Positions 33,501-45,000 of a stretch of DNA of 46,433 nt are shown piece by piece. The notes under the pieces are model-generated. The model did not search any database and had not been told where the DNA came from. It saw only the letters and a list, made by a program, of their open reading frames with translations. Both the position numbers and the translations under genes were made by a program. Source of the DNA: Saccoglossus kowalevskii (lineage: Eukaryota; Hemichordata; Enteropneusta; Harrimaniidae); assembly GCF_000003605.2 (NCBI RefSeq), contig NW_003154241.1, positions 1 through 46,433 of the forward strand, in the 5' to 3' direction. Positions within the stretch are counted from its first letter, which is position 1. The number at the start of each line of letters is the position of its first letter.

Positions 33501-36500
33501 GCGCTGCTAATATAGCAAATACGGTATTATGACCATAGACACATCTCTGTCATTTACGTAAGTATATACGCTGCTAATATAGCAAATACGGTATTATGAC
33601 CATAGACACATCTCTGTCATTTACGTAAGTATATACGCTGCTAATATAGCAAATACGGTATTATGAACATAGACGCATCTCTGTCATTTACGTAAGTATA
33701 TACGCTGCTAATATAGCAAATACGGTATTATGTTCCTATACCTTTTGCAGAATGGCATTTAAAAGCGTTTCATTTTCAAATCAACTGTTGAGCTTGGTGT
33801 GAAAATATTTAGACCAATTTGCCTTTTCAGCATTATGTTGCGGGGTTTGAAGAAATACATCATTGCAGTGTGATACAGTCTATAAATATCTATCTACATT
33901 CAATAGGTTTGAGACATTGGATGGGACAGCTGAAGCCGGTTCTGACTACATAGCACAGCGTGATACTATGGTGTTCGGATCCAATGAGACACAGAAGTTC
34001 ATTGACATTGATATTATTGATGACAACGAGTGGGAACCAGATGAAGTGTTTTTTGTGAAGCTGTCAGTAGACAGTAAAAGTGGAGCTAAGTTGGGAAAGA
34101 AACACATTATGCAAATTACCATTATCAATGACGAGGGTTAGTTTTACATATATCTCAAAAGGTTCAATAAACACAACCATATAAACACGTCACATGGAAT
34201 TTGAACTAAGATGCAAATGCACCTTGCCCGTGTACCCGTATGCACATTTCACTACACTATGCTAATCGCAGATGGAATATTGAAATAATGTTTATTAACC
34301 AAGGTTAACTAACCTTGTATTAACCCTAGTAATTCAGTGACTTGATAAGTTATATAATTTGCTTCGTTTGATTGATTAAAGAAATATATTACATTACCGA
34401 GGCAATGTATTTTTTAGGCGAATATCAACAAGATTATCGAATGACCGGATCAAAAAAAAATCAATGATAGAAGTGCCAATTACAAAATACTATAGAATAT
34501 ATATAGTATAGATTTATTGATACTATAAATGCAAATATTTATATTTATTTAAGCTATAAATATTAACAATATATGTACTGTAACTGTCTTGAATTGGTCA
34601 ATGAGTGTTATAGAATCGCTGGGGATTATATACTATATAACCTGGTTATGACCCCGTTATGGCATGGCTTATGGAAGCTATCATCATCTCAGAATATGCA
34701 ACATATTGGCTACTAATTAAAGTGCCTGTTAAATGCCCACCAACACATTTCCCATTTGGGATTTGTGTTCCACTGAAATATACATTTGTAATGTATTCTC
34801 AGCGGCGATTTTATTGGCCGCAACTTCTTAATTTACAACAGCTGTGGTTAAACTATCATTTACTTGATGGTTAAGGCACATGAATCAAACGCTCCGAGCA
34901 CCCGTCGTTTGTATGCCAAAACCATCACGTGACCATGATTTAATTTGTACATAAACACAATTACTCGATGTCGTTTGTTACAGTAACTAATATTCCCCAT
35001 GTAATAGTTCTGATATTATGTGCAGGACACAAGACGGAATGATTTAATATGCAATGTTTCCACTACCCAGTGCTTTGATATCTGTGTTGCAATGATTTCC
35101 GTTCAAATACCAAATGGTAAAGCAGTATTCACTAATATCCCGTAGTAAACATTTTCACATCTAATTTATTACTATTATGAACTGTTGCTTCTTGTTTATT
35201 TGTACATAATAAAATACTAACTATAAAACATATGTTTACATATAATATGTTACAAACACATTTTGTTTGGTAAATTCAAAATTATAATACTGATAGCATT
35301 AGAACTATAGTTCTCATATTCATACAATTCATTACAAATTATGTCACAATTATTGCATTTTTTAGGTTTTGTTATAAAAGTATAACAACTTTACAGATAA
35401 CAATCACATATATTTTTCAGCTCATAGTTTTCTGGCAAAGATTCTTTTGATATTAAAAAAGCAATAGGCTAGAATACCACTGTGTAATAATGCTGTTATA
35501 ATTTCTCAACTACAGAACCAGGAACCTTTGAGTTTACGATGCCAAGCTACTTAGTGAAGGAAAGCATTGGTGTGTTACAGGTACCAGTCTCCAGAAACAA
35601 TGGAACTGATGGAAAAGTTGTCTTGAAATGGAAAACAACTGACATGACTGCGATCTCTGGTAAAGACTATGAAGGTGGAAAAGGAGAGTTAGTATTCGAA
35701 CATGGCGAGAAACAAAAGAGTATAGACATTCCGATTGTCGACGATCAAGAGTATGAAAAAGATGAGTCATTTAAACTTGAACTGCTAGAGGTTAGCGATG
35801 GAGCAAAACTTGGAAAAACCAGGACGTCTGTCATAACAATTGTGAATGATGATGGTAAGTTCTTAAACACATAATTACCGGGTACTAGAATTCATGTCGA
35901 TAACATTTTTTTCGGGTGATAGTTCACCTGTCAATGCCTCTTGTATAACTACTAAGTGTCCTCTCATTAATCATTTGTTATTAACAAATAAATAAATATT
36001 AATATTATATAAATAAAAAAATAGGCAGAGCTGATATGAATGAATAGAAAGTTCACTTCCAGTTATCAAATCTTGAGGAAAGTACATCCAAACAACTCTG
36101 CGATACATAACCAATTACATTTTGTCGGGAATGTTTTCTCTGATTTGAAATCTTTAATTACGATACAAAATATCACACATAACACGTATCTTTATGTCTT
36201 AATTTGATAATCAAGTTGCTGTATATGTTGTATTGTATAATTATTACAATATTGCATATGTTTTCTTCCCTCTTATAGAGTTAAACAACCTACTTGATCG
36301 TGTAGTCTCAATAACCAATGTCAACTTGGATCGTCTCCGTATTGGTAATGCTTCGTGGGCCGATCAGTTCAAAGAAGCAATGAACGTGAATGGTGGAGAT
36401 ATTGAAAGTGCTACTTGGGTAGATTATGTCATGCACTTTTTAAGCTTTGGATGGAAGGTGAAACTATTTTGTTTTATTTACATGACAATTACCAATTGTT

Positions 36501-39095
36501 TGTCAGTCAAAAGTAATTAATATACTATGTTGGTCATAATATTGTATTATGTTTGTTCGATTGGCATTCCTTCAAATAACAAATTAAAATATTGCAATGT
36601 CAATTTATAATCCAAGAAATATGGCAGTGCGCTCATTTAATCCCATTCTGACAAATATAATACTACAAGTAAATGTCCTTAATAGTGCATCAAATGAGCG
36701 GAAACTCAATTCAGTAACTGTACATGTCTTCTGCATCGCGATTCGGTGCAAATCAAATACAAAAAACAAACATTGTAAAAATCACTCGTGTAATGTGTTA
36801 GAAACAAACCTCGTTTGTAGAACACATATATTTGACATTCATGTATGCAGCATGTGAAGCTTTGATATGGGGCTCTCTAGCCACAAGTTTATGAATTCCG
36901 GTCCCATGAGCAGCTAATATTGTTGCCACAATATTTATGGATTTTCCCTGGTATAATAAATTAGAACAGTGGTCACTAATATAACATATCTTAAATGTGA
37001 TATAAACAGACAATGAAGAATTGTTTCCATTTTATACAGTCAAGCATACTTTCACTATGTATTTTAAATATATTTTTCTGTCTAGGTGATATTTGCTTTG
37101 GTTCCACCTCCGTCATTCCTTGACTCCGGTGGATGGATCTCTTTTTGTGTGGCACTCACCTTTATCGGAGTACTCACTACAATCATTGGTAGCTTGGGGT
37201 CGATATTTGGTTGTCTTATCAATATGAAGGACAGTGTGACAGGCTTGACATTTGTCACGTTAGGGACCTGCATAGTAGATCTGTGTGTCTCTAAGAAGGC
37301 CTCTGTCGGTGAGAAGTATGCTGATTGTTGCATGACAGGTAGTTATTCTGTCTATGTGTTTTTTGGTCTTGGATTGTCGTGGGTGACAGCGTCCATATAT
37401 TGGACATCTAAGGTAATCATTACTTTTTTCTCAAATCTGTCATATTGATATTATCTTATATGCTCAGATTAAGATTGCATGTCCTAGCAGCATGTTAGAT
37501 ACAGGTAAACACGCATTAGTAATTACTATAGGTGTACTCATCAGGTTTGGGTTGTTTTTACGTTCGAAAAAAGTACGACGCTTTCCAATAAAATTTAGTT
37601 ATGAAATAATGCTGAGCTGATTTGTTTATGTTTTATGAAAGCTGTGAATATTAGATAATCCGCACAAAAATAAGCCAACTTTAAGCTGTTCCATTTATAT
37701 CACATAACACATATACAAGAGCTGTTCTAGCTATCCCACTTATTTATTAGTCACTCCAATTACTTACACTATTGTTCAAGTTAGATATTAGTCTAGGTCA
37801 GACAAAGTGAGTCTTACTACTGCCAGCCAGTTTACCCCCCCCCCCCCTCCCCTCGGAATTATGGTATTATACAACAGAACAATACGTACATAACACAGAT
37901 TCTAAGGACCGCTGTCTAAATTTTAAAATAAACAAAGCAGAAACTAAGTAGACAAACTAATAATCGCTAGCCATGTCTCTAATCTGGTATGACACAGTGA
38001 GCGATTCACAGCCCCAGTATGACATCATACCTACAGAGTAGAATACACAAGGCCCAACACAACACAAAGTCGGAGGTGGTGGGCCAAGGCATCAAAAAGG
38101 CAAAATACCAGGCACCCTCAGAACTGACATAAATCTAAAATCATAGCTTTATGGGTGGTCCAAACACCTTTAAGATCATGGTAAATAATGCAGGGGCTCC
38201 TGAGGAGAGAAATGTTCTAAATGGGCAGCCCGGATCCCAGAATGATGATGGCTATCACACAGAACACACTGAGCCCAAATTTCCACCTAGTGTCTTCAGC
38301 TGGAAAAGTAAACCAAATATTCAGGTATTACCAATAATCCTCGGAGATGCCGTGCACCAGGTTGATGGTAGCATTATTTAATAGTAAATTGGCAGTAATA
38401 AAACCTACTTTGTCTAATTTACATAAATATCTAACTTAATTGGACTAGTTTACCTCTGTGTTTATCAATGCCATAATTCGCATAATAACTGGTCAATATA
38501 CTTCCAACTGTTAGGAATATAATGTATTTAATGTAATTTGGTACAGTGGTGCTGACTCCAGATGCGAAAATAAAAGCCCAACGTTTTTTTTTTTTTGGGG
38601 GGGGGGGTGTGAGTAATCGAACAAAAATAACGTTTTGATTGAAGAGTGTTATCCACAATATAATGATATATCTATATTTGTAATAGTCTGTATTTAGAGT
38701 TTATTTAAATGATTTGGCCATTAGATTGAATATTAGATAATCCGCATTTATTTTATAACTATTTATTTTAACTATTTATCTTACAGTCGCACAAATCAGG
38801 TGTTCCTCGTCGAATTCATTTATACTAATTGATTTATTGTTTTCTATATTTGCTGCAGGGACTCGTATTTGTAGTGGATTCCAGTTCATTTTCCTTCAGT
38901 GTTATGATGTACATTATCTGTGCCATTATGTGTTTGAGTCTCTTGGTCTTACGACGCTTTACTCCATTTTTTGGAAAAGCGGAACTTGGAGGACCTACAG
39001 CAGGTCGATATTTATCTAGCATATTCTTGTTACTGTTGTGGTGTCTTTACATTCTCCTCTGCTCCTTCCAATCTTATGACTACATTGATTTCTAA
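29828..39095 (+). CDS. SLC8: Na+/Ca2+ exchanger (SLC8/NCX family) with altered ion-binding signatures, 8 exons
   Basis: Exons 29828-30521, about 31207-31457, 31728-31897, 33907-34136, 35516-35854, 36279-36457, 37086-37412 and 38859-39095 give about 808 residues; typical NCX has 900-970. The N-terminus aligns with mature NCX (GLILPI, GVSII, FMSSIEVITS), with five membrane segments by about residue 210. A cytosolic loop with a helical linker and two Calx-beta domains (about 325-450 and 450-560) leads into VMHFLSFGWK-VIFALVPP and the C-terminal membrane half ending ELGGPTAGRY and WCLYILL. NCX proteins exchange 3 Na+ for 1 Ca2+ across the plasma membrane, with Ca2+ binding to the Calx-beta domains controlling activity. 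Here alpha-1 reads TLGSRTTE (about 99-106) and alpha-2 reads TLGTCIVD and MTGSYSVYV, not the canonical ALGSSAPE, ALGTSVPD and GN-x-x-GSN-x-x-NV. No signal peptide is seen. There is no stop or frameshift. Family is certain; transport ability is doubtful. Subtype among SLC8 paralogs is unassigned. Confidence 0.93.
31207..31457 (+). CDS. SLC8: Exchanger exon 2: helical linker before Calx-beta 1
   Basis: Encodes a linker with VADVMKEMGKHPD and AWYRVSETRNMTGG, equivalent to the NCX stretch with LKQKHPD and AFYRIQATRLMTG. The donor TTG/GTACGT at 31457 is good, phase 0. The 5' boundary is uncertain: 31207 fits the phase of exon 1 but follows a weak acceptor (ATATATAAAG). The frame is open farther upstream, to CATGCCAG at 31163. 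Confidence 0.8.
31728..31897 (+). CDS. SLC8: Exchanger exon 3: start of Calx-beta 1
   Basis: Acceptor CTTATTGCAG, donor CAA/GTAAGT, phase 0 in and phase 2 out. It encodes AYDQVKMGSS through VRVWINRKGN, the first strands of Calx-beta domain 1. Confidence 0.9.
32290..32830 (+). mobile_element. Possible solo LTR or LTR fragment
   Basis: A GC-richer island inside intron 3 of the exchanger gene. It has AATAAACGGTCTAAGTCCTT at about 32553, then an AG-rich run (CCAGAGAGAGAGAGAG), then TTCCGTTGTGTGCGTCTATT, an order resembling the R-U5 part of gypsy-type LTRs. Ends and target duplication could not be defined, and no retroviral-type gene is present. Confidence 0.35.
33098..33735. repeat. 67-bp tandem array, about 9.4 units, intronic
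   Basis: The anchor AATATAGCAAATACGG recurs every 67 bp from 33107 to 33710 (ten occurrences). Most units carry ACGTAAGTATAT. Units 1-3 and 4-6 match each other in pattern, giving a 201-bp higher-order period. It lies in intron 3 of the exchanger gene, ending about 170 bp before exon 4. Confidence 0.97.
33907..34136 (+). CDS. SLC8: Exchanger exon 4: rest of Calx-beta 1
   Basis: Acceptor CATTCAATAG, donor GAGG/GTTAGT, phase 2 in and phase 1 out. It encodes FETLDGTAEAGSDY, IDIDIIDDNEWEPDEVFF and TIINDEG. The acidic positions that bind Ca2+ in NCX Calx-beta 1 are largely kept; the end motif is NDE instead of DDD. Confidence 0.93.
35516..35854 (+). CDS. SLC8: Exchanger exon 5: Calx-beta 2
   Basis: Acceptor CAACTACAG, donor GATG/GTAAGT, phase 1 at both ends. 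It encodes a complete Calx-beta fold on one exon: FEFTMPSYLVKESIG, SGKDYEGGKGELVF, IPIVDDQEYEKDESF and VITIVNDD. The long variable insert that NCX genes use for alternative splicing in this domain is absent. Confidence 0.95.
36279..36457 (+). CDS. SLC8: Exchanger exon 6: loop end and re-entry into the membrane half
   Basis: Acceptor CCCTCTTATAG, donor AAG/GTGAAA, phase 1 in and phase 0 out. It encodes NNLLDRVVSITNVN, NASWADQFKEAMNVNGG and DYVMHFLSFGWK, equivalent to NSWREQFIEAI and DYVMHFLTVFWK of NCX. The acidic run between them in vertebrate NCX is missing. Confidence 0.93.
37086..37412 (+). CDS. SLC8: Exchanger exon 7: alpha-2 repeat
   Basis: Acceptor TTTTTCTGTCTAG, donor AAG/GTAATC, phase 0 at both ends. 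It encodes VIFALVPPPS, a membrane segment, KDSVTGLTFVTLGTCIVD, then EKYADCCMTGSYSVYVFFG. The KDSVT and YAD anchors fix the alignment to alpha-2. The SVP of TSVPD is CIV, and the segment after YAD is three residues short and has lost both conserved asparagines. Confidence 0.95.
37835..37847. repeat. Poly-C run
   Basis: Thirteen consecutive C in intron 7 of the exchanger gene. Confidence 0.9.
38583..38607. repeat. Poly-T followed by poly-G
   Basis: A T run joined directly to a G run in intron 7 of the exchanger gene; a likely length-variable and assembly-sensitive site. Confidence 0.9.
38859..39095 (+). CDS. SLC8: Exchanger exon 8: last membrane segments and stop
   Basis: Acceptor ATTTGCTGCAG, phase 0, TAA at 39093-39095. 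It encodes a hydrophobic segment ending LLVLRRFTPFFG, then KAELGGPTAGRY and LLLLWCLYILL, matching the extreme C-terminus of NCX (EIGGELGGPRTAK and LLWLLYI). Confidence 0.95.
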   Translation, partial: GLVFVVDSSSFSFSVMMYIICAIMCLSLLVLRRFTPFFGKAELGGPTAGRYLSSIFLLLLWCLYILLCSFQSYDYIDF

Positions 39096-42000
39096 GTTAC
39101 TAACTGATATACATAATGCATACATTCTGTATTATGTTGTTAATGTTGCATTTTCTTCCAAATAATTTATGGGTTTTTTTAAAGCGGCAATTTGTTGAAA
39201 CAATGCGGGATCAATAATTGCTGTGATAACCAGCATCGATGACACCAGATGTTAAACCAGTTGAAGTTATATTAAGTTGAACGGGATCTGAACCATCATA
39301 GAAGTCGTGTGAAATACTGCTGTAATATGTACAAGCTATGTGGTATATGGGAGCTGAATTATTGGATAGATTACGTAATTAATCATTTGTATAATTTACT
39401 CTTAAAATAGTTGTTAGTCTTGGCGTCTATTGGAATCTTCATTAACATAACTGTGTCATCTGACAATTTACATTTAGTGATATAGCCAGGACCAGTATTT
39501 GTAGGTGCATCTCTACCAGACCTAGAATACTATTTTTTTCCAGAAAAGGTCAAACCTAGATTACTGATTTGATACTATGATAACAAAAAGTTAAAGGTGT
39601 AATATAATAAAAAAATCCTTATTTTTCAAAATAAATAAACAGTACTGTTATACACGATTTAGTAAATAACACGTGGCTACTTTTAGATTTGTACAGTTAT
39701 ATTGTGTTTTCATTTGTTATGTGATTTATATGTGAAAAGATGTACTAAGCAGATATTTATTATTGGTGAACTATTAACCAGTTGATATGCATATCAAAAT
39801 TGTTGTTAGTTACTAGTTAATGTAGACTCATTAACACATATATAATTTTGTCGATACAATAAATAATTACATACTTAGTTCAGACAATTATCTACAAAAT
39901 TATCTGTTATATGATGTTGTACAATGATTCACCATTCTCAACAGGACTCCATCGACTAGATGTGGTAATTGATATCTTTGCAAATGACAATATGTTACAC
40001 GACAGATTAGTATATAGGATTGTAATCACCAGTTCCATAATTTTACTGCTTTTTGTGATGAATTTAATATGCATTGTTGTTTCATATTTGTTGAATTTTA
40101 TCTTCAAAAGTGTGACTTTGTAATTGTTATACCTGAACTGAATGTTTGTTTCTTCTTTGTAATTCACATAAATAATAATTCATATGTGTACATTCTAAAA
40201 TCACGCATTATCATGTAAAATGGTGTTTCCATCATTGATTTCAAATGAACATAAATTTGTCATCTTGTGGCGTAAGTTCGTCGTCTCACCCAACAGTATA
40301 GACTAGGTATTCATCTTGTATCCATTTGTTCATATTAAAATAAATAAAAGTGTTATTGATTGTTTTCCAAATTTATGTAGTGAAAGGATGGTCAGACATA
40401 ACATGCCTGCTATATGTTGATCATAATGCCCACACAAGTGAATATTTGTAATACCGACTTTCAGCTTTCATTCAAATTCAAATATGTAATTGTGATTGGC
40501 TCAAGAACTCATCATTGTCTTCATCCTCACTATGATTGGACGCTTTCATTTATATACGCCTGTGACGTGGTATCTGTGACCGCCCGTCCATTGAACTAAC
40601 TCATAATATTAATTTACACTAACTATGACGTCACAACGCCATTAGTTTATTTGGCAATTAGAGTTACGTCGTCCATTCCATTTAGTCGCCCACTGCATTT
40701 GGTATTCAGCTAATTTGTAATGGATTTATTGAAAGTAGTTATGCTAATGCACACTTTACGGATACAGCCATTACACAGAAAAACAGATGATACGACGCTG
40801 ATGCGAATTGTTTAATTCTTGTGTTATGTTTTGACAAACGATCTTGCTCAGAAGTAACGAAAATTTTGAGATGTGTATGATACCAGAGGTACATTACCTC
40901 TGATGATACTAAGATTACCAAGCATAAACATGTCTAATTCTGAATTACGATGACTGATTAAATAATGATGATTTCAAAGATTGTTAAACTTTAAAATTTG
41001 GTGACCGTTGCTGTATTGAACAGCGCTTTCGGTGATAATTATATAGTACTAGTACGAGCCACGCGAGTCCAGTGAACAGTAACTTCAACGAGACGTTAAA
41101 GCGCCCTCAATGACACCCAGTGGGGTTTCTGCATCAATGACATATTGCCATCGATTACAAATACATAAACGTCTCAGGTATTTTTACCTTTCTTTAGGAA
41201 AATATTTGTAAATTCCCAAAATACTGAAACATGACTTAACACTACGAACCTATAAAAACAGAAACACACGAAAATACATTTATGCCGCCAGAGGGCGTTA
41301 TTGTAGCAGTACTTAATAAAATGCAAGGGATTGGAACTGTTTCATTGTAAAACACAAGTCTGGTATTAAACTCTCTGAATCACCCAGAATCGGACATTAT
41401 AATGACGTGAATCTATAATCATATCTTGCATGTTGCATGTTTAGATCGATGTCATGAACACATACCTTATTCGCCGGCATATCTCCATTCATTTTGTACA
41501 TCAATTTTCTCTGACCTAAGTCTGATGACCCCTCTCTCCATTTTTGTATTTCATTTTCTTCATCCTCATATTAACATAAATTGTCACATGCACTTATATG
41601 TAAAAATTGAGAAAGTGACTGCATTAAAGTGACGAGAGTTACACCAATTCTTGTGTGGCAGTGTTAGGAAATCTATCAGCTAAACAGAGTACAATATGGG
41701 GTTTCCTTCTAATTATTGTATTATTATCATCAGCAATACATATGCAATAATGTTTTTAGAATCAAGTCAATAGCTCAATATTCCACAGGTACACAACTAC
41801 CAATCTAGCCATTTTAATGCAAGTATTAACCTATGAAGTTGGGTACACTACTGCGAAACGCATTGAAATAGCTGAATACAATTTGAACAAATTTGACTCA
41901 ATGCATGAACAACAAAATAATTAATTAGCAAAAGTGTCAACTATCTCCTGGGAGAATATACTTTGTTAAATTAGCTGCATCTTCAATTAGCGAAATTAAA

Positions 42001-45000
42001 TATTAGCTAAATTAGGTGATATAACATGCTTGCTAAAAATTCAGACAAGTTTTACAGTATGTTGGGATGGGAGAGGCCTGATTACTAACAGATTCAGAGT
42101 TTGAATTTAATGCATGTGCCTGGATTTGGGAGAGGTAAAAATCCTACCAGGTTGTGATTCTCAAAATGTTAATTTCCATGTTCAAGTACTTTCCAAATGA
42201 ATTACAATATCGACAAGCATTAACAATGCTAAGTCCGCATTCTATATTTAATGCAAAAAAGCAAAATTTGACATTGCTTGCATTTTATGTGCAAAGATCA
42301 GACTACAAATAGAACTATATTGTGGATCGTTCCTGAAGTTGAATTCGGCACTCGAGGGGCTAAGTATTAGAATTTGGCAATTTTGAAGACCAAAATGGCC
42401 GCCATACTTGATCAAATGGTAATGAAAATCATGAATGTCATCGTGCATGGTCTGTGTGTTAAGTTTGAATGTAATTGGTCAAGACATGTCTGAGAAATAC
42501 ACCGATACACAGATAAACCCATGGAATCCTAATTAATAGTCTCTGATTTTGGACTTCTGACAATGGCTTTAAGCAATAGCTTCTATAAAACAATTAAGCT
42601 TTATAGCACAAAGAAACAGCAACACATATGTAGGGGTAAGAATTTATTAAACTAAGAGTGCTTATAAAATACTTACATTAAAAGATTATACATTCTGTAC
42701 ATGTATGTACAGTGATAGAAGTCTCAATTAGAACACAACTTAAAAAAGAAAATATCAATTTTGTGAGATATAATTAAATATGCAATATGGATGAGAAAAG
42801 ATATAATTAGTAATGTTGTTAAATACTGAATGTTGATGAACATGTTGGATTATGATTAATTATGAACATTGTATCTACAACACACAACTTATTCAATGAA
42901 AAACTTTTAATACACATGTGTGTTGATTTTTTTTTATATGTACAGTCATTAGCACATGTGCACATTAGTGATATTTTGTTTTGTCTGAGCAACTATTGAG
43001 TGTTCTGCAAAAACTTTTTAGTTTTTCAGTATGCGATGTTCATGAACATGCAGTATCATACTGACACATTCTCGTCCATAATGCATATTTTATTTCATAT
43101 ACTTAAGTCATATAACCTGAGTATTGTTAGATGAAAAACATGAAATTTGGACATTTAGCTGGTTGCTTCCATTTAACCTGATAACAATTGAAACCAGACT
43201 GCTGAACGTCTTTGGGTATCCAGTCAAATTCCACACAAAATTTTGAGCCATCAATCAAAGATGGTTAGAGAGGAGAGGCGGTATATTGAGGTTGAATTAA
43301 CTTCTTGCAATTGCAATTCAATTGAATAATAGCATTACAATTGTTTCTTATTAAGTCAGTGTGAAATACAATTTAAAAATAACTTGTTTCAGTTACTAGC
43401 ATGCAGCACAAGTGTAAGTTCATTTTGGCACTTTCAGATACAAAGTCTGGAATCATAAACAATTCATATTCAACTTAAGTAGAGAATGGTTAAGTTTTCA
43501 ATATACATCAAGGTACAGTGCTGAACAAAATAAAATAGTGTTGTGAATTCAAGTACTGTCAGCAGTGACAGACTGTGGTAGATGCTACAGTTAATACCAC
43601 TACCTTATCTGTATAGATAAATTAGACAGCATACTTCACAACTCCAGATAGTTATTTTTATTCACATTTATTGTCGATAATTTTTTTTTAGTTTTTATTT
43701 GAGGTTTAGACTGAATTGAAAAATAATTATCATTTTCTTCATACATTAAACAATTCGGTTGCATTCTATTAGGATACAGGGTCAGTGGTCTGAACTTCCT
43801 TGGCAAAAGTGTCATTTCACATTGGTTTAACATTGGTTTCTTTGGTGATAGTAATAACAAATTTGCTCTGTGATATTGACTGAAAACTAATTGATATTAA
43901 TCTGAATTAGTAAAGTTTTCTAAATTTATTCCATTTAATGTATTTGAGTTGCCATCAATATAGTAATTTTCCATAACCAATGGGAATTTTTCTCCCATGA
44001 TGCATTTCATCAAATTTTAAACTTGAATTTGGTTCAGAATATTGAATTTTCATTTAGATCAAATGTATCTCAGAAATGGCAACAAAAAATATGAGAAAAA
44101 AACAGGGATATTTATTCGATAGAATCTGTAAATATAAATAAAATTCACTCATCATCAACTGATATATTAGGATAAAATTTCTGAATTTGTATAAAATAGT
44201 TAATTTTATCTATTATTTAGTAATATCAGGTCACATAATATCTTATCATGAATAAAATTAACACTTCTTGAATATTGGGACAATTCCTGAGTGAAGAGGA
44301 ACTACCACAGATGTAGAAATTCCTAAAAACTCTCACAAAACCCAAGAAATGTGTTTTTCAATAAATATTTAAAACCTTTTATATCTAGTGGTAGTGTTAC
44401 ATCATACAGTAAATGTGCTCAGGTTAAAAAAGAGAAATCTGTGGTATAAACTAAAACTTTACCCTATGTTTGTTTCTCTATTATTAGTACACAATTGTAT
44501 ATATCAATACAAGAATCAACAAGGACAAATCAATCCCCTAAATTCTTCAGAAAAAAAAAATGTGCTCTGAATTTTGATATCCTTGCTGAACAAATTATCA
44601 AAGTTTAACAAGAAATGGCAAAAATTCAATCTATAAATTTTAACTTTTAAGAATCAAAATTATTTACATTTGTTTATAATCTTGCGATACTCTCTTTTTG
44701 TATTTTATATTCCTTTTCTAATGTTATCATCTTAAACTTAAACTTGAAGACTTAAACTAATGCATATGTATTAATTACAAATGTAATTAAAAGTGTAAAG
44801 CTAATTAAAAATATGAAGTGGAAAACCCGAAATCATGATAGTAAAAGCAGAATCCCAATTCATGTACCTTAAAATGGTTATTCCACTTGATATAAGGGTG
44901 AACAGATCGATGCCAGGGATCAATTATAACGAGCTGCCAGCCGCAACAATACAGTGAAAAAAAGCAATATGCAATTTTGTTTAGGAATGGTTCCCACAAC

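Noticed and set aside
29828-39095. Exchanger gene as a pseudogene
   Set aside because: About 800 codons without stop or frameshift, mostly consensus splice sites with consistent phases, and conserved Calx-beta domains argue against decay.
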